Assembly (NCBI GenBank): GCA_002104905.1 | Contig: MCFE01000398.1 | Location: forward strand, 1-64,000 | DNA from: Basidiobolus meristosporus CBS 931.73 | Taxonomy: Eukaryota > Basidiobolomycota > Basidiobolomycetes > Basidiobolales > Basidiobolaceae | Length of the DNA: 64,000 bases | Direction of reading: 5' to 3' | In this document: positions 25,290 to 37,379 of the stretch, in pieces | Layout of the letters: each line of letters begins with the position of its first letter | Position numbering within the stretch: the first letter of the stretch is position 1 | Made by a program: the position numbers and the translations under genes | Notes under the pieces: generated by a model | What the model was told of the DNA's origin: nothing | Seen by the model: the letters and a program-made list of their open reading frames with translations, nothing else | The model's database searches: none

Positions 25290-26531
25290 AGGATACAGTT
25301 AGCTATTCAGATTGCTACTGACTATGACACAGCTATATTTGGAGTTGAAAAGCCTACAGTCACTAATCAAAAAAGCTATAATCATTATGAAGGAAGCCAA
25401 AAGGAAGCAGTGCCAATGGAAACAGATGTTGTGTGGCAGAGTCCCAGCCCAGATGAATGTAAGATGAAAGGACCTTTTTTCCGTTGCCACTAGCATGGGA
25501 CATCCTAAAGACTGCCCTCAGGAAAGAAATGAAGAAGAGTCTACAAGAACCTCAGCCATATTTAAGTCCAAGTATGTAGTGATGTAGAAGACAAACTTGG
25601 GGAAGACTCAGAGCTCACCTCCCAAATGAAAGATAAATACTTATCCCAAATGACCTCAGACACAGGGAAGCTTTTACACTTGAATGAAGTCATTAATGGA
25701 GTACCTGCCAAGTTCATGGATGACTCAGGAAATGCTGAAATATTGGACTATTTGGTATCATTCAGCAGCTGATAACTACCTAACAGTTTTGGACTAGTCT
25801 TGGTTACTGTTGGGCTAACTAACAGCCCAGACTTTGCCACTTTTGTCAGATCTATAATCCTATGATTATTCCACCATAGTCAAGATCAAATATGCATATT
25901 TATCAAGCATTATGTGCTAACCTTAAGACTATTACAGAATGCTCCTGAGTGCTGAGAGGCACTCCTTGCTTGTTGTTACAGTTGAAATACTTCTACAAAG
26001 GTACAAATACTGTGCTTTGTTATGAATAAACAATAGTGCAACTATTATCACTATTTCTTGATAACATCCCTTTATCCAAATAACTTCTAAATTGCAACAG
26101 GAACAATACACAAGTATAGGCCTGAGGTATTTGCCTTAGCAGATGGAACCAGCTGAGAACCTACCAGGACATTTTCAATTTACAAACAGCTGATTGGAAC
26201 TCTTATATTAGAAACCATATTACTCAGCCAGTAATATAAAGATTAATGAGTATGAAGAAGACCTAGAGCCCTACATCATTGGAAGCAGCATTTTTGTCCT
26301 TCTACTTGGAGAGACATGGCTACTCAATCATAATCTATCAACTAATTGGTGAGCACATGCCACTCAGATCCAAACTGACCAGCAAACAGATAAGCTACTA
26401 CCTGCCAGACTGGACTGCTACTTGGTCAATACCAGTGTGCTTGACAAAAGTGAGCTTAGCAAGGCACAATTCTGTAGAGCACTTAGAAAAGGTACCCAGA
26501 TATTTCTCATGGTGATGCTGCAGGATCATTC
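25290..26531 (+). pseudogene. Relic of gypsy Gag and protease region
   Basis: Bases 25290–25732 and 26100–26530 match 14190–15060 of the intact element: the AIQIATDYDTAIFGVEKPTVTNQ region of Gag, a damaged zinc knuckle near 25460–25500, and sequence through the protease and towards the RT start. Stops and frameshifts are frequent. The LTR-2 copy at 25733–26099 is inserted exactly at the protease active-site DSG codons. Confidence 0.8.
25733..26099 (+). repeat. LTR-2 copy inside the gypsy relic
   Basis: This 367-bp sequence begins TGCTGAAATATTGG and ends TTGCAACA. It is flanked by GGAAA and GGAAC, an almost perfect 5-bp duplication. It is a solo LTR, younger than the gypsy relic it interrupts. 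Confidence 0.8.
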
Positions 26532-26879
26532 TGTTGAAGTTTCAAAGAGATATATTGCAAGTGAAATGGACAATCAGAAGATTTAGATGATATTCACTTG
26601 TTGATTTATTGAGTTGCAATATAGTATATATACATATTGCAAAACTACATACATGTCACTATCTGCTCATTATATGAGGACTCTTAGGAGTACATGTGCC
26701 AAGTTTCAGCTCATTAGGATAAGTTTCAGATTTTCCCAAAATTCTGTACTTCATAACTACTAATAATTAGCAAATATCTTACAAACTAATTTCTAGGTTT
26801 ATTTTCTGAAATATGACATTTTACCAAGTGCTAGCTCATAATATATTAGTAATTAGGTGGATTGCTACTTATTTCAGCA
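26532..26879 (+). repeat. LTR-3 copy
   Basis: The 348-bp sequence begins TGTTGAAGTTTC and ends ATTTCAGCA and is the most complete uninterrupted LTR-3 copy in the window. It directly follows the gypsy relic and directly precedes CACTA copy 2. Confidence 0.6.
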
Positions 26880-27889
26880 CTCCCACTAACATAAGATATT
26901 CAAATACTTATCAGCTTGCTGTATTGTTGTGTGACTTCCCATTGAAACTAAACCTTGCCCTATGAAAAATAATTTGGTCCTGCAGGTGGATCCAATCCAG
27001 ATCAGCCATCAAGATCCTGTTTAGAGACCATCACAATAGCAGCTGCTTGGAATTAGTCACCCTCCTAGCAATCTTATAACAGTATCATAACGGTGCTTTG
27101 CTAATTTTACAACCAAATACAGGGATAAAACTTTACTCTATTTTATTGGTGCTAGAAAGTTGTTTGTATGGTATTGTTGTGGTCTCTCAGTGCTCTATAG
27201 CTATGTTAAGTGGATCCAGTTAGCCAGGACATCTAATTGCCTTATATGGCAAGAAACTTGATGGTATTTTAACAGCCTTGCAGCAAAACTCTGATGGCAT
27301 TATATTGGCAGTATGGTGGCCTATTCCTGGTTCTGTAAATTGCTACTATACCAATTTACCTAATGGTATTTGCTTTTTCTACCTCCCCTTGTGCAATTAA
27401 TATATTCCACTCTAGGATTACCCCTCTTTATTTGCTTGCCCACTTCTACCTTGGGTATTCCACAGATAGTTTGAATCAAAAAAAACTATGGCCTCCTGCC
27501 TACTAACCTCTACAAACATGCACACCTGCTGCAATTGACATTTCTTCTATCACCTCAACTTTACAGCTTTTTAGTGTAATACTTGCAAAGTTGCCATATA
27601 CCTTGTACTGCTGGTAGCATATACATCTTGCAAACATATGCTTGGTTGTTGCCACTTCTGCCATGAATACCTCCTGATATCCGCAAAGTCATCTTGGTAT
27701 TAAGCCAATATATTCCTTCTCCCTGCTGGATTCTAGTCCCCCTTATAGGTGCACTCTAGCTTTTATCTGCTGATTCCATATTGAATGGTGTAGAATTTGG
27801 CTTGTGACCACAAGAGATCCGGCATATTCTGGTAGAGCTTTCCTGATAAAAATTAGTTGCTTGTTGCACCCAACCCAACTTTGCATTAC

Positions 27890-29460
27890 TTAACTGATTA
27901 CCCACACATTGGGGCTGCTTAGCTTCTTAATGCCATAGGCATTGGTGTCTCCATGTGCACATTTGTCCTCAGTACTTTCCAACTCTTTCTGGCTGTCCTC
28001 CATGTGCCAACTCATCACATCCATGATGGACTTGAAGGTAGTGTTCTTGATGAGATTGGGATATGGTAGTACCTGCAACTTGACTTGTCTTCCTATAACC
28101 CCACACATCCACTCCATAGGAAACTCCCAAAAGGTGTGGCAAGGCCCAATATTCTCCACGCACCATGCAAGATGGACTAGAGAATGGATACAGTAGTGGC
28201 AGAGATCTACGCGCTCAACTTTATGTTTGCAGTATAGCCACTCAAATCCCGTTACAAACTTCTCACACAACAGCTGTAGATGCATCAAGTTGGCATTGGT
28301 GATTGGCTTCTGGATAAATGTTCCTACAATGTCCACACACAACTCCCAATGCTTCCAATGTACTCTTGGTAGGAATGGCTTCAGAACACCACTTGAATAA
28401 ATGCATGTCCAGTTCATCCGGTCTTTGCATTTGTATTGTTGCATATGCATATGAATATTAATTGGAGCCTGTGAGAAGTACTTAGGGTAGCGGATACTCA
28501 GTAATATCTTGCCAATTCTTTCATATTTTTCCAGTGTCTCAAAGAGCTCATTTAGCTTGAAATGCCCTATGTACAACTTGGTCATTGGTATAGGGATATT
28601 GCTGAAAAGCAAATACATTGCTCTCAGTGGAAAGCTTTACTCCAGCAGATACCCTCTATCTTAAGTATCTCTAGTTTCCAATTGATTCCATATTATGGCA
28701 AATGGCTTATAGCATGCCAACTTTGCTGCAAATGCATGCTTAGTTCTGTACGTTCTCTCTGTAGAAAGATGATGTTCTTAGTGCTGGTGTTTGGGTAATA
28801 ATAATGTGTGTGAGTTATGGAGTAAATCCCCTGGATCTCACACATGTGACAGCATTACCATCCATTGTGCCCAGAAAAACCTGCTATCTTGCTGATGGCT
28901 GGGGTATCTCCAATGCAGATAACAATATATGCTTTTATATGACAGCCATTTGCCATTATCCTGCTGGAAAGCATACAAAACTCATCCAGCAATGGATACA
29001 GGTAGCTATCCAGGTTGGATGGTGATTTAGGCCCAGATACCAGAGAGACTATCATCAGATTATTGCTCTGATACCATAAGATGGGTGGCAGATTTATGCT
29101 GATGAGAATCAGTGGCCAGCAGGATTTGCTGCCAGAGTACTTGATTAATGAAAATCCATCAAGTGCTAAAGCATGGGCATGGTTATACATACCTTGAAAG
29201 TAGCCCTTGCTTCTTAGCTGTTTGTAATGTTTGCCATTGAATATATTGGATATTTTGTTGCTTGATTGATACTGAGGGCAGTACTGTATAGCTTTGCAAT
29301 ATTTGTTGGACTGCATCAGCTTCCTCAAATGGGGTATGACTGGAATATATCCAGAGTGTGAACAATGTTTTCCCTCCATGGCAGCGGGTTCCTGACAATT
29401 TGGACACATTGCAATGGTAGCATCTTGGATGTGAATGCCATGCAACTGTTAACACATGCT
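27890..29460 (-). pseudogene. Tnp2-family (CACTA/EnSpm) transposase, degenerate
   Basis: The upstream part (28855–29455 minus) has the Tnp2 signature order: CPNC, YIPVIPHL, the DxxDG-like NIFNGKHY, then LALDGFSLIKYSGSKSCWP, SINLPP and LVSGPKSPSNLDSYL. The downstream part (27890–28618 minus, 242 codons) has the C-terminal region usual in these proteins, with HWKHWEL, a CHYCIHSLVHLAW block and WEFPMEW. About 230 nt between the two parts holds stops. The enzyme would excise and insert the element in the nucleus. The ends of both frames are disrupted, so I call it a pseudogene. Confidence 0.75.
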
Positions 29461-30340
29461 GAAATCAGGACAGTCTCTGGATCATATGTTGCCAGCTGCA
29501 TGACAGTTGTCCACTTGTACAATTTACATGGTTAGTTGTATTCTGGTATGATTTTGGCAAGAAGTAGTATTAAATCCTCAAAGCCCCATTACTGATATTA
29601 GTGGAAACATGCCACTTCTCTGGCTACAACATTACATCATTCAGCAGTTGTTAAATTACTGGGCTCACTTGGCTCCATAAAGTATCCTTGGCATTTGTTT
29701 CATCAGGTGTTGTCTCAATGCATATAGGGATTTGGCTGGGCTCATACATGGTACTATTGTCAGGGCAGATAGGCTCAAATCCATTGATGAGCCTTCTCTG
29801 TCAGAGCTATCACTCTGCATGCCATATTCAGAAGGCTGGGGTGAGCCTAAAGGTGTCACAAACTCACCTGACTCAGTTTGCACAAGGTGACAAAGACAGC
29901 CAGGTGCCAATATAGAGTATCAACTGGCTGGCAAGATAATGTGGTACAGTAGTGACCGATGAGTGGTCAAATATGACTTGGGTGGCAAAACACTGGCCGT
30001 GATCCTTGTAATACTTCCTATGCTGTCTGCATGCTTCATGGCTGAGAGGCTTGTCACAATTGCCTCATGGTCTTTTTTCTCCTCTCTTATGGCATTGGGT
30101 CAAAGTAGTCTTGTCCATGGGGCAAACAGTTGGACCTTAAACAATGTAATGCTATTATATCACTTTTTGGTCAATACTCAGGTGAACTTAAGACAGTCTT
30201 GTATTTGAGACACTGCACCTACAACAATGTAAGATTCAATGATAACCTGCCATAGTAAGCATTATAAATAAAGTTGTGGCACCACATACATATGTATATA
30301 TAGCACTATTTCCCCTTTGGTTTGACTCACTTCCATATAT

Positions 30341-32408
30341 ATGCCATCAAAGAATAAAGCAAAGTTGTCTGGTTCTCAACAAAACCCCACCACTGATGGC
30401 AACAGAAGAATGGTTGAACAACAGCTTGCTTTGACATTCAGTGCAACAAGCAGGGCTACATCCAAAAAAGGCCCTGTGGACAGTGTGCCCTTTGAAGGTA
30501 ATAATGTGGACTCCTTAGGCTCTCAGTCAGGTAGGCAATTGAGAACCTCTGCAGAGCCACAAGCTGACCATTATGCTCAGGCAAATGAGAATGTGGCAAA
30601 CACAGTACCCTCAGCTGAAGATCAGCAAGGGGCCATGATAACATCACCACCATACATATTAGCAAATATGTTGTCAGCCAATACCAAAGCATTAATGAAG
30701 CAATTAGGTGCAGTGGCTGATAGGATAGATGCAATGGCCCAGAGAAATCAGGAAATAGTCCAGAAACAGAATGAGCAGATAATATGTGTAGAGCAATCAA
30801 TATCCCAGGTAGAGAAAGCAATATCTTTGCTGCAAAAAAGGAACCCAAGTAGCTCAATGTCACAGCCAAGGATTGAGCCATTTCCCAATGTAATGGCAGA
30901 AGAACACTGCACAGTCTTTGAAGCACAGCAACAGTGTCCAAAGATAAAGCCCACAGAAAAGACTATCACAGAGTTGGAGGGAGACAATGTGATGCTTATA
31001 CAAAAGCCTGAAAATCAAAGACATCAGAGATCTGTGAAGCCATTGAGTGCAATGATGAGAAGTGGGCTAATATACAAGAGGCTATCAGAAGTCTAGCTTG
31101 CCATCACCTTAAGGCCAGCATACCATGGGACCATCAGGAACTCAAGGTAAAGCAGAATGCACTTGACTTATTCCATGAGCATTATCCTGGATTTAAATGG
31201 GCAAACAGATTTTGGGCCAGCATTGGTATGCTAAGAAAGTATCTTAAGAATAGCTGATACTATCAAAGGCAGAAGAACAAGGGTGCCATGGCTAAAAACC
31301 AGCAGCTTCCTCAAGAGCCTGTTACAAGCAGGGCCAAAAGCTCCAGACACGCATCAAAGATATGCCAGGTAGCTTGAAGAGTGCCAATTAGGGACAAGCA
31401 GGCAGACACAGATGCACCTGTACAACATTTATCCAAGAAAAAGCATATTACTACTCAAAAAGCATCCAGTCAAAGTAGCAGTGAACAACCTGTCAGTAAT
31501 AAAAACCAGTTGCTTTTACAGGAGCCAGTCATAACAATGATTGAGAGCTCAAAACAAGCAGAATAGAAACATCAGGTTGCCAGAAGAGTGCCAGCAAGGG
31601 ACCAGCAGGCCAAAACAGATGCGTCAGAGCAGAATTTATCCAGAAGAAAATGTAATTCTTTACAAAAAGCACTCAGACAGAGTAGCAGTGAAAGACCTGG
31701 CATTGATAATGGAAAAGGTAAAGGGAAAAATATCCACCCAATCCTGAGACAGGGAGGCATGCAAAAAAGACTGCAGTTCTTGCCAATGAATGCCACAAGC
31801 CAGAACAGACTAAATCCCATCATAACCAAGAAAAATTACCTACAAGAAAACAGCTGTTTTCACAAGAGTTGGAAGCGCAGCTAATTGAGCTACACTCCAG
31901 CAAGGTAGATGAGTTTACTGAAAAAGAAAATTTGTCTGCCACAGCCTCCACAGCCTCTATTATTGACAGAGTGGAGATCCTACTGAGAGACAAGGCTACA
32001 ACGTCAAGAACTGAAAAGACTATCACAATGCCTTCTGTGGAATTTTGGAACATTAATATCCACACCAAGAGGTTGCAGCACTTCTCCAAGAGCAGTGCTC
32101 AAGAAAATGCACTGGAATATTGCAAGGGTTTATTGCAAAGACTGGCAGATGAGGTGCTAGACCTGGCAGTGCCAGCTGAAGACCAGGACATGTGGAAACC
32201 AGTGAATGCACAGTTGCATAAAGTCATTGGGTTCCTGCCAGAGTTGTGGAATCAGAGTTTTACAGCAGAAATACTTATTGAGTGGTGTATTTTAATGGAG
32301 TTACTTGTTGAGTGTGGGGTTGGGCTTAATGTTAGTGTAGGGTATAGGGACCTGTACAGGTCAATACAATTGGCAATTGAGGTACAACTGAAGTTTCAAC
32401 GGAAATAA
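30341..32408 (+). pseudogene. Second gene of the CACTA element, function unknown
   Basis: The frame 30341–31096 encodes 251 residues: a Lys/Ser/Gln-rich start (MPSKNKAKLSGSQQ), a likely coiled coil at about residues 110–165 with ALMKQLGAVADRID, and a Ser-rich tail. After one frameshift near 31060, a conserved block continues (LACHHLKASIPWDHQELK, then KWANRFWASIGMLRK), then basic Gln/Ser-rich frames (31381–31566, 31588–31884) and a C-terminal 179-codon frame (31869–32408) rich in Glu and Leu, with LLVECGVGLNVSVGYRDL. All parts recur in copies 1 and 3, so they belong to one gene. I do not recognise the family. By analogy with TnpA/TnpD pairs it may bind DNA, but that is inference. Confidence 0.55.
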
Positions 32409-32756
32409 ATCAGTTTGTATGCATGAAAAGTAAGAGAAACAGTTGAGTCAGGAAGTAGGGAGTGTGAAAAAGAGGCAATAGCCAATCAATTCACACAAAC
32501 ATAGGAGGCAATAGAGTATCTGGGAACAGAAAGTGAGCAAATTGGCAGGGAACCAATCAAAAGCCACTTATACATTGTTGTGATGAAAAATATTAACTAA
32601 GTTTTTTGTAAAATCTGAGGTGCAATTGTTTTTCAACAGTCTTTGGACAGTTTCCCCACAAGATCAGTACCTCTTAGTCACAGGACTTTGACTTTGTGAT
32701 CACCTTTTGATGGGATCAGCTCAATAATTATTTGTAGGGCTTCAAATTACCATCTA

Positions 32757-33160
32757 ATCTATTGGACTAATATAATCTCCAATACAAGTAGGGATTGCAT
32801 GTTATCTATAATAACTAAGTATAAGCCTATACCATTAATTACATACTTCCAAACAAACTACTTTGAGTCTGAGTTCTGATCTCATCACAATATATTTAGG
32901 AATAAATATCATTCACTTGATTTGAATGGTATCTAGCCTAGGTTTTCTTGATTCCTGACCTGGGATATTGTACTCCCACTGAAGCTATGTCATCTTGTTC
33001 TTCCTCCCTTCTAATACTGACTTAGATAGATTACTAATATCCTACTGATCTAGGCATAACTTTCTGGCACAGATACCTCTGCTATGTACTCAGATCTTCC
33101 ATTTGTATCTTGATAGGCTTCATTTGGTATCAGAGAGTAGCACAATCTGATTGGTAGCTA
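32757..33160 (+). repeat. Dispersed repeat family E, second copy
   Basis: The stretch is the reverse complement of 10300–10560 and 11200–11357. It ends where copia gag-like sequence starts. No open frame remains. Confidence 0.45.
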
Positions 33161-33279
33161 TTTATAGGGGCTACATCCTAAACAGGATAGATGTGTACAC
33201 ATAAATATCATTGCACTCAAGCTGTACAACTGAATCTGGCACCTTCCAATTACATAAATCTTAAGAAAACTAAGTGATA

Positions 33280-34100
33280 ATATGAAGGAAGAAGAAAATG
33301 CTCTAATAACAAATAGTAACCAACAAAGAGGTACTTGAGAAACTTTGGAGGCAACAACAATCTGTTTTGTCACTACTGCAGCCAGAAATGGCAACATCTG
33401 ACTGATGCCTCAAAAAGAGGGATGATGAGCCAAAAAAGCCTGAACTCAAAATACTGCAACAACTGAAGATAGCCTGTCCATATCTGCACTAAGCATGACC
33501 ACAAACAAGTATTCTTAGATTTGGTATATGGACTCTGGAGCATCTCAACTATCTACACATTAAATTGATCTTTTTACCCAATATCAAGAAATTCAAATCA
33601 TGAAGGTGTTCATGAGTGACAATGGAAAAGTTGATGCATTTGGAGAAGGAACTATATAAGTACGCCTTGGAAGCAGCGCAGGAAGTTGTTCACTTACCCT
33701 CAAAGAAGTACTCTATGTGCCAGAGATAACATAGAATCTACTTTCTGTAAGCAAGGCTACAGCTGTAGGACTCAGTTTCAACTTTTACAATTTGGGATGC
33801 AGGAACACTGATCAAGGTAGTACCCATATTGCTTTGGCTATCAAAAATCAGAATCTTTGCAAGCCAACATATAATCCATCCAACCTGGGAGTCAATGTAA
33901 GTAACTTGAATGAAGAAACACCAACCCTTTGGCACAGGAGATTTGGACATAGCAATTTTGATTATTTTGTGCAAAATGATCAATCAGCTAATTTCCACAG
34001 TATAAATTGATCCCCCAGCTAATTTGGACTACTGTGAATCCTGCATATATGGGTAACAAGCCAGGTAAGCTTTCAAGAGCTCTGAGTTAAGCAAAACTAA
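33280..34100 (+). pseudogene. Ty1/copia Gag–protease–integrase relic
   Basis: The plus strand preserves, with stops and frameshifts, the copia order: a CHYCSQKWQH zinc-knuckle remnant at about 33364, the protease start WYMDSGASQ near 33525, LTLKEVLYVPE followed by NLLSV near 33690–33750, and the pre-integrase motif LWHRRFGHSNFDYF near 33927. Near 34030 YCESCIYG marks the integrase zinc site. The longest clean stretch is 72 codons. It is dead, and no LTR is attached at its left end. Confidence 0.75.
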
Positions 34101-34220
34101 GATAAAATTACATTTAATGGTTTGGCCCAAACTTTTGGTGTGGTTTATTTGGATAACAATAGCAGGGGGATAACAATGAAATTAGAATCAAGTCTGTTAA
34201 TAATAGGGGTAGGTTTATTA

Positions 34221-34450
34221 TGTTGAAATATTGGACTATTTGGTATCATTCAGCAGCTATAAATTTACTTAACAATTCTAGACTAGTCTTGGTCACTCTA
34301 GGACTCATTTACTGCCTTAACTTTGCCACTTTCTCCAGATATATGATCTTATGATTATTCCCCTATAGTCAGGATCAAATTAGCACTATTACCAAACATT
34401 ATGTACTAACCCTGAAACTGTTACAGAATGCTCCTGAATATTGAGAAACC
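34221..34450 (+). repeat. LTR-2 copy truncated by mitochondrial DNA
   Basis: The first 230 bases of LTR-2 are present (TGTTGAAATATTGG to GAATATTGAGAAACC). The match then stops abruptly and mitochondrial nad2 sequence begins. The remaining 140 bases of the LTR are missing. Confidence 0.8.
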
Positions 34451-35110
34451 AACAATACTCTTTAACTTCCATAAATATTTTCTACATTTTATTAGCTTTA
34501 GGTAATTTATTAGAAAGTGCTCAACCTGATGTTCCTAAATATTCACCTCTGAACACTATTTCTCAATTAAAAGGTCAATTCCAAATGGCTGGAGGCAATC
34601 CTTTACTAGTTTTATGTTTGGCTATAAGTTTTTTCTCTATAGCTGGAATTCCTTCTTTTATAGGTTTCTTTGATAAACTTAAAGTATTCTATGCAGCTAC
34701 TCATTGTGGTTATTATATGCTAGCTATCATAGCGGTTTTAACTAGTGTTATTAGTGCTGCTTACTATTTAAGAGTTCTTAAAATAATCTCATTTGATTCT
34801 GCTCTGACAGGCCTGGCAGGTAGAACTCCTTTGGGCAGAGGGGCAGTGTCAGCCAGCTATACAGTCCCTTATGGTATTTCTTGGGTAATTGCTCTATAAA
34901 CTTTAACAATTGTATTCCCACCTGTTTTATTAGCCACTTTGAAACCTGCTTTTATAGCATTCATCCAATAGCTTCTCCCTTGCTTATGCAGGGGGCCCAT
35001 TGGCCCCCCTCTCCCCCCCCTCCTTGACCCTCAGGCAGGGGAAATGGACAGAGGGGCCATGTGGGTGGATTAACCAAGGGGCCTGACTTTTCCCCCAGGG
35101 GGGCTCCTTC
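34451..35110 (+). pseudogene. nad2: Nuclear copy of mitochondrial DNA: nad2 3' half plus GC cluster
   Basis: The frame 34451–34899 encodes the C-terminal half of NADH dehydrogenase subunit 2: LESAQPDVPKYSPLN, then ISQLKGQFQMAG, GNPLLVLCLAISFFSIAGIP and VISAAYYLRVLKI, with hydrophobic segments between. After a stop at 34897 the similarity resumes (FPPVLLATLKPAFIAF) to about 34970. A strongly GC-rich stretch follows, with self-complementary runs such as GGGGGCCCATTGGCCCCC near 34990 and CCCCCAGGGGGG near 35092, like the GC clusters of fungal mitochondrial genomes. The reading frame is mostly clean over about 150 codons, which suggests recent transfer. Confidence 0.85.
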
Positions 35111-36900
35111 TATTGTAGGATTATTTATCCAGAAGCAGATCACCAATGCCAACTTGACACATCTACAGCTGTTGTGGGAGGAGTGTGTGACGGGATTTGA
35201 GCAGCTATACCACAAACATAAAGCTGAACGTGTAGATCTCTGCCGCTACTGTATCCATTCTCTACTCCATCTTGCATGGTGCGCAGAGAATATTGGGCTT
35301 TGCCTCACTTTTTGGGAGTTTCCTATGGAGTGGATGTGTGGGGATATAGGAAGACAAGTCAAGTTGCAGGTACTACCATATCCCAATCTCATCAAGAACA
35401 TTACCTTCAAGTCCATCATGGATGTGATGAGTTGGCACATGGAGGACAGCCAGAAAGAGTTGGAAAATGCTGAGGACAAATGTGCACATGGAGACACCTA
35501 TGCCTATGGCATTAAGAAGCTAAGCAGCCCCAATGTGTGGGTAATCAGTTAAGTAATGCAAAATTGGGTTGAGTGCAATAAGCAACTAATTTTTATCAGG
35601 AAAACTCCACCAAGATATGCCGGATTTCTCATGGTCACAAGCCAACTTCTACACCATTCAATATGGAAATCACACAAAAAAAAGCAAGAGCACACCTATA
35701 AGGGGGACTAGAATTCAGCAGGGAGAAGGAATATATTGGCCAAATACCAAGAAGTACTTTGCGGATATCAGGAGGTATTCATGGCAGAAGTGGCAACAAC
35801 CAAGCATATGTTTGCAAGATGTATATGCTACCAGCAGTACAAGGTATATGGCAACTTTGCAAGTATTACACTAAAAAGCTGTAAAGTTGAGGTGATAGAA
35901 GTGTGCTAATTGTGGCAGGTGTGTGTATTTGTAGAGGTTAGTAGGCAGGAGGCCATAGTTTTTTCTGATATGAACTATATGTGGAGTTCCCAAGGTAGTA
36001 GTGGGTAAGCAAATAAGGAAAGGTGATTCTACAGTGGAATATATGGATTGCACAAGGGGAGGTAGAAAATGGAAATACCATTTGGTAAATTGGTACGGTA
36101 GCATTATACAGAACCAGTGGCAGGCCGTCATACTCCCAAGAAAAAGCCATCAGAGTTTTACTGTGAGGCTGTCAAAATACCGTCAAGTTTCTTGCCATAT
36201 AAGGCAATTGGAGGTCCTGGCCAACTGGATCCACTTAAAATAGTAATAGAGTGCTGAAAGGCCGCAACAATGCCACGCATATATTGTCACAGCACCAATC
36301 AAAAATTGTCAAGTTTTATCCCTTTATTTGGCTGTAAAATTTGCAAAATACCATCATGATCTTGTTATAAGATTGTCAGGAGGATCACTAATTCCAAGCT
36401 GCTGTTATTATGACAGTCTCTAAATGGGATATGACAGATGATCTGGACCGGATCCACCCGTGGGACCAAATTATTTTTCATAGGGCTTGTTAGATATCTA
36501 GCTGGTATTCAGCTGATATTCAGATGTTATTATACCTTTGTTCAGTTGGTGCTTTTGCTACAGCTCTGTGGCTGCAATTTTGGTGGAATTAGTGAGCAGC
36601 AGTTTACCAAGCCTGATATTAATACTAACTGGCCCAGTCTTCCCCTTGAAAGGAAGTATACATGTATATTGTAAGGCTGGTATCTGAGATATTGAGAGCT
36701 GTCATATATGGGAAAGTTGGAGCTCAGCTGATATTATGATGGTATTTTGATGGCTTCTTTTTTTCTTGTTTATGGTAATTCTATTTGTAGGTGTAGCAAT
36801 TGCTTTGGATTTGAGAAAAACACATTATGCATTTCTTGTAACTTAAGCAGTGCAAGTTTCAGCTTGTCAAGTAACTAAGGAGTCAATATGGCTACCAGAG
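35111..36900 (+). pseudogene. CACTA copy 3: transposase C-terminal part, inverted
   Basis: The frame 35100–35552 is nearly the same protein as the C-terminal part at 27890–28618: FIQKQITNANLTHLQLL, a CRYCIHSLLHLAW block and WEFPMEWMCG. Here it lies on the plus strand, with a clean stop at 35550. The following DNA to about 36480, and more weakly to 36900, matches 26930–27890 in reverse. Everything upstream of FIQK, including the nuclease core, was lost at the mitochondrial DNA junction. Confidence 0.75.
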
Positions 36901-37069
36901 CACTATGCCTGCACCAGGCACACTGATATGCATCAACATTTGTGAGAGAAGCAGCCGAAAATAACTTGGTAGATTCAACTTACAAAATGGTGACCAATAT
37001 TTTACTAAAACCATTAGCTAGGATGCATTTTGAGAATATTAGACATTGTAATTGAGTAATTATTTAATT

Positions 37070-37345
37070 GAGTGGGATTATTGATGCATTCAGATATTTG
37101 GCTTCATTCTGCATTGCCAGACTTGCTTCACAGTTCCATCCTAGCTTTTGTCATTATAGGGCTTGCTCATAACCTTGATTTTGCGTACTTCTTCATGCTT
37201 TTGATCCTGAGATTATTCCTCAATTGTGGAGTAGATTGGTACTTTGATCATGCATTATATTCTACCAGTGGTGCTATTACAGTATATTCCTGAGTATTGT
37301 TAAAGACCCTTAGTATTGTGTTACAGCTATAAAGGTATAAGTAAT
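37070..37345 (+). repeat. Old, diverged LTR-2-like copy
   Basis: Segments resembling LTR-2 occur in order (TGATCCTGAGATTATTCC, a TTACAGTATATTCCTGAGTATTG block, TACAGCTATAAAGGTATAAGTA), but many bases differ and the 3' end is missing. The element is older than the other LTR-2 copies. Confidence 0.5.
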
Positions 37346-37379
37346 GAACTCACTCATAGGTAGGTCCCACTAGCAAGCA

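Larger units (their letters stand above)
26900..32700. mobile_element. Tnp2/CACTA-type DNA transposon, copy 2 (best copy)
   Basis: The element carries a minus-strand Tnp2-family transposase (27890–29460) and a plus-strand second gene (30341–32408). Its outer limits are set by comparison with copy 1 (850–5480) and copy 3 (35111–36900 and 37380–39360) and are approximate. I did not identify CACTA-type termini or target duplications. Both genes are damaged, so this copy is unlikely to move by itself. Confidence 0.65.

Noticed and set aside
34961-35215. 84-codon minus-strand frame over the GC-rich patch
   Set aside because: It is a chance frame through mitochondrial GC clusters and transposase DNA.
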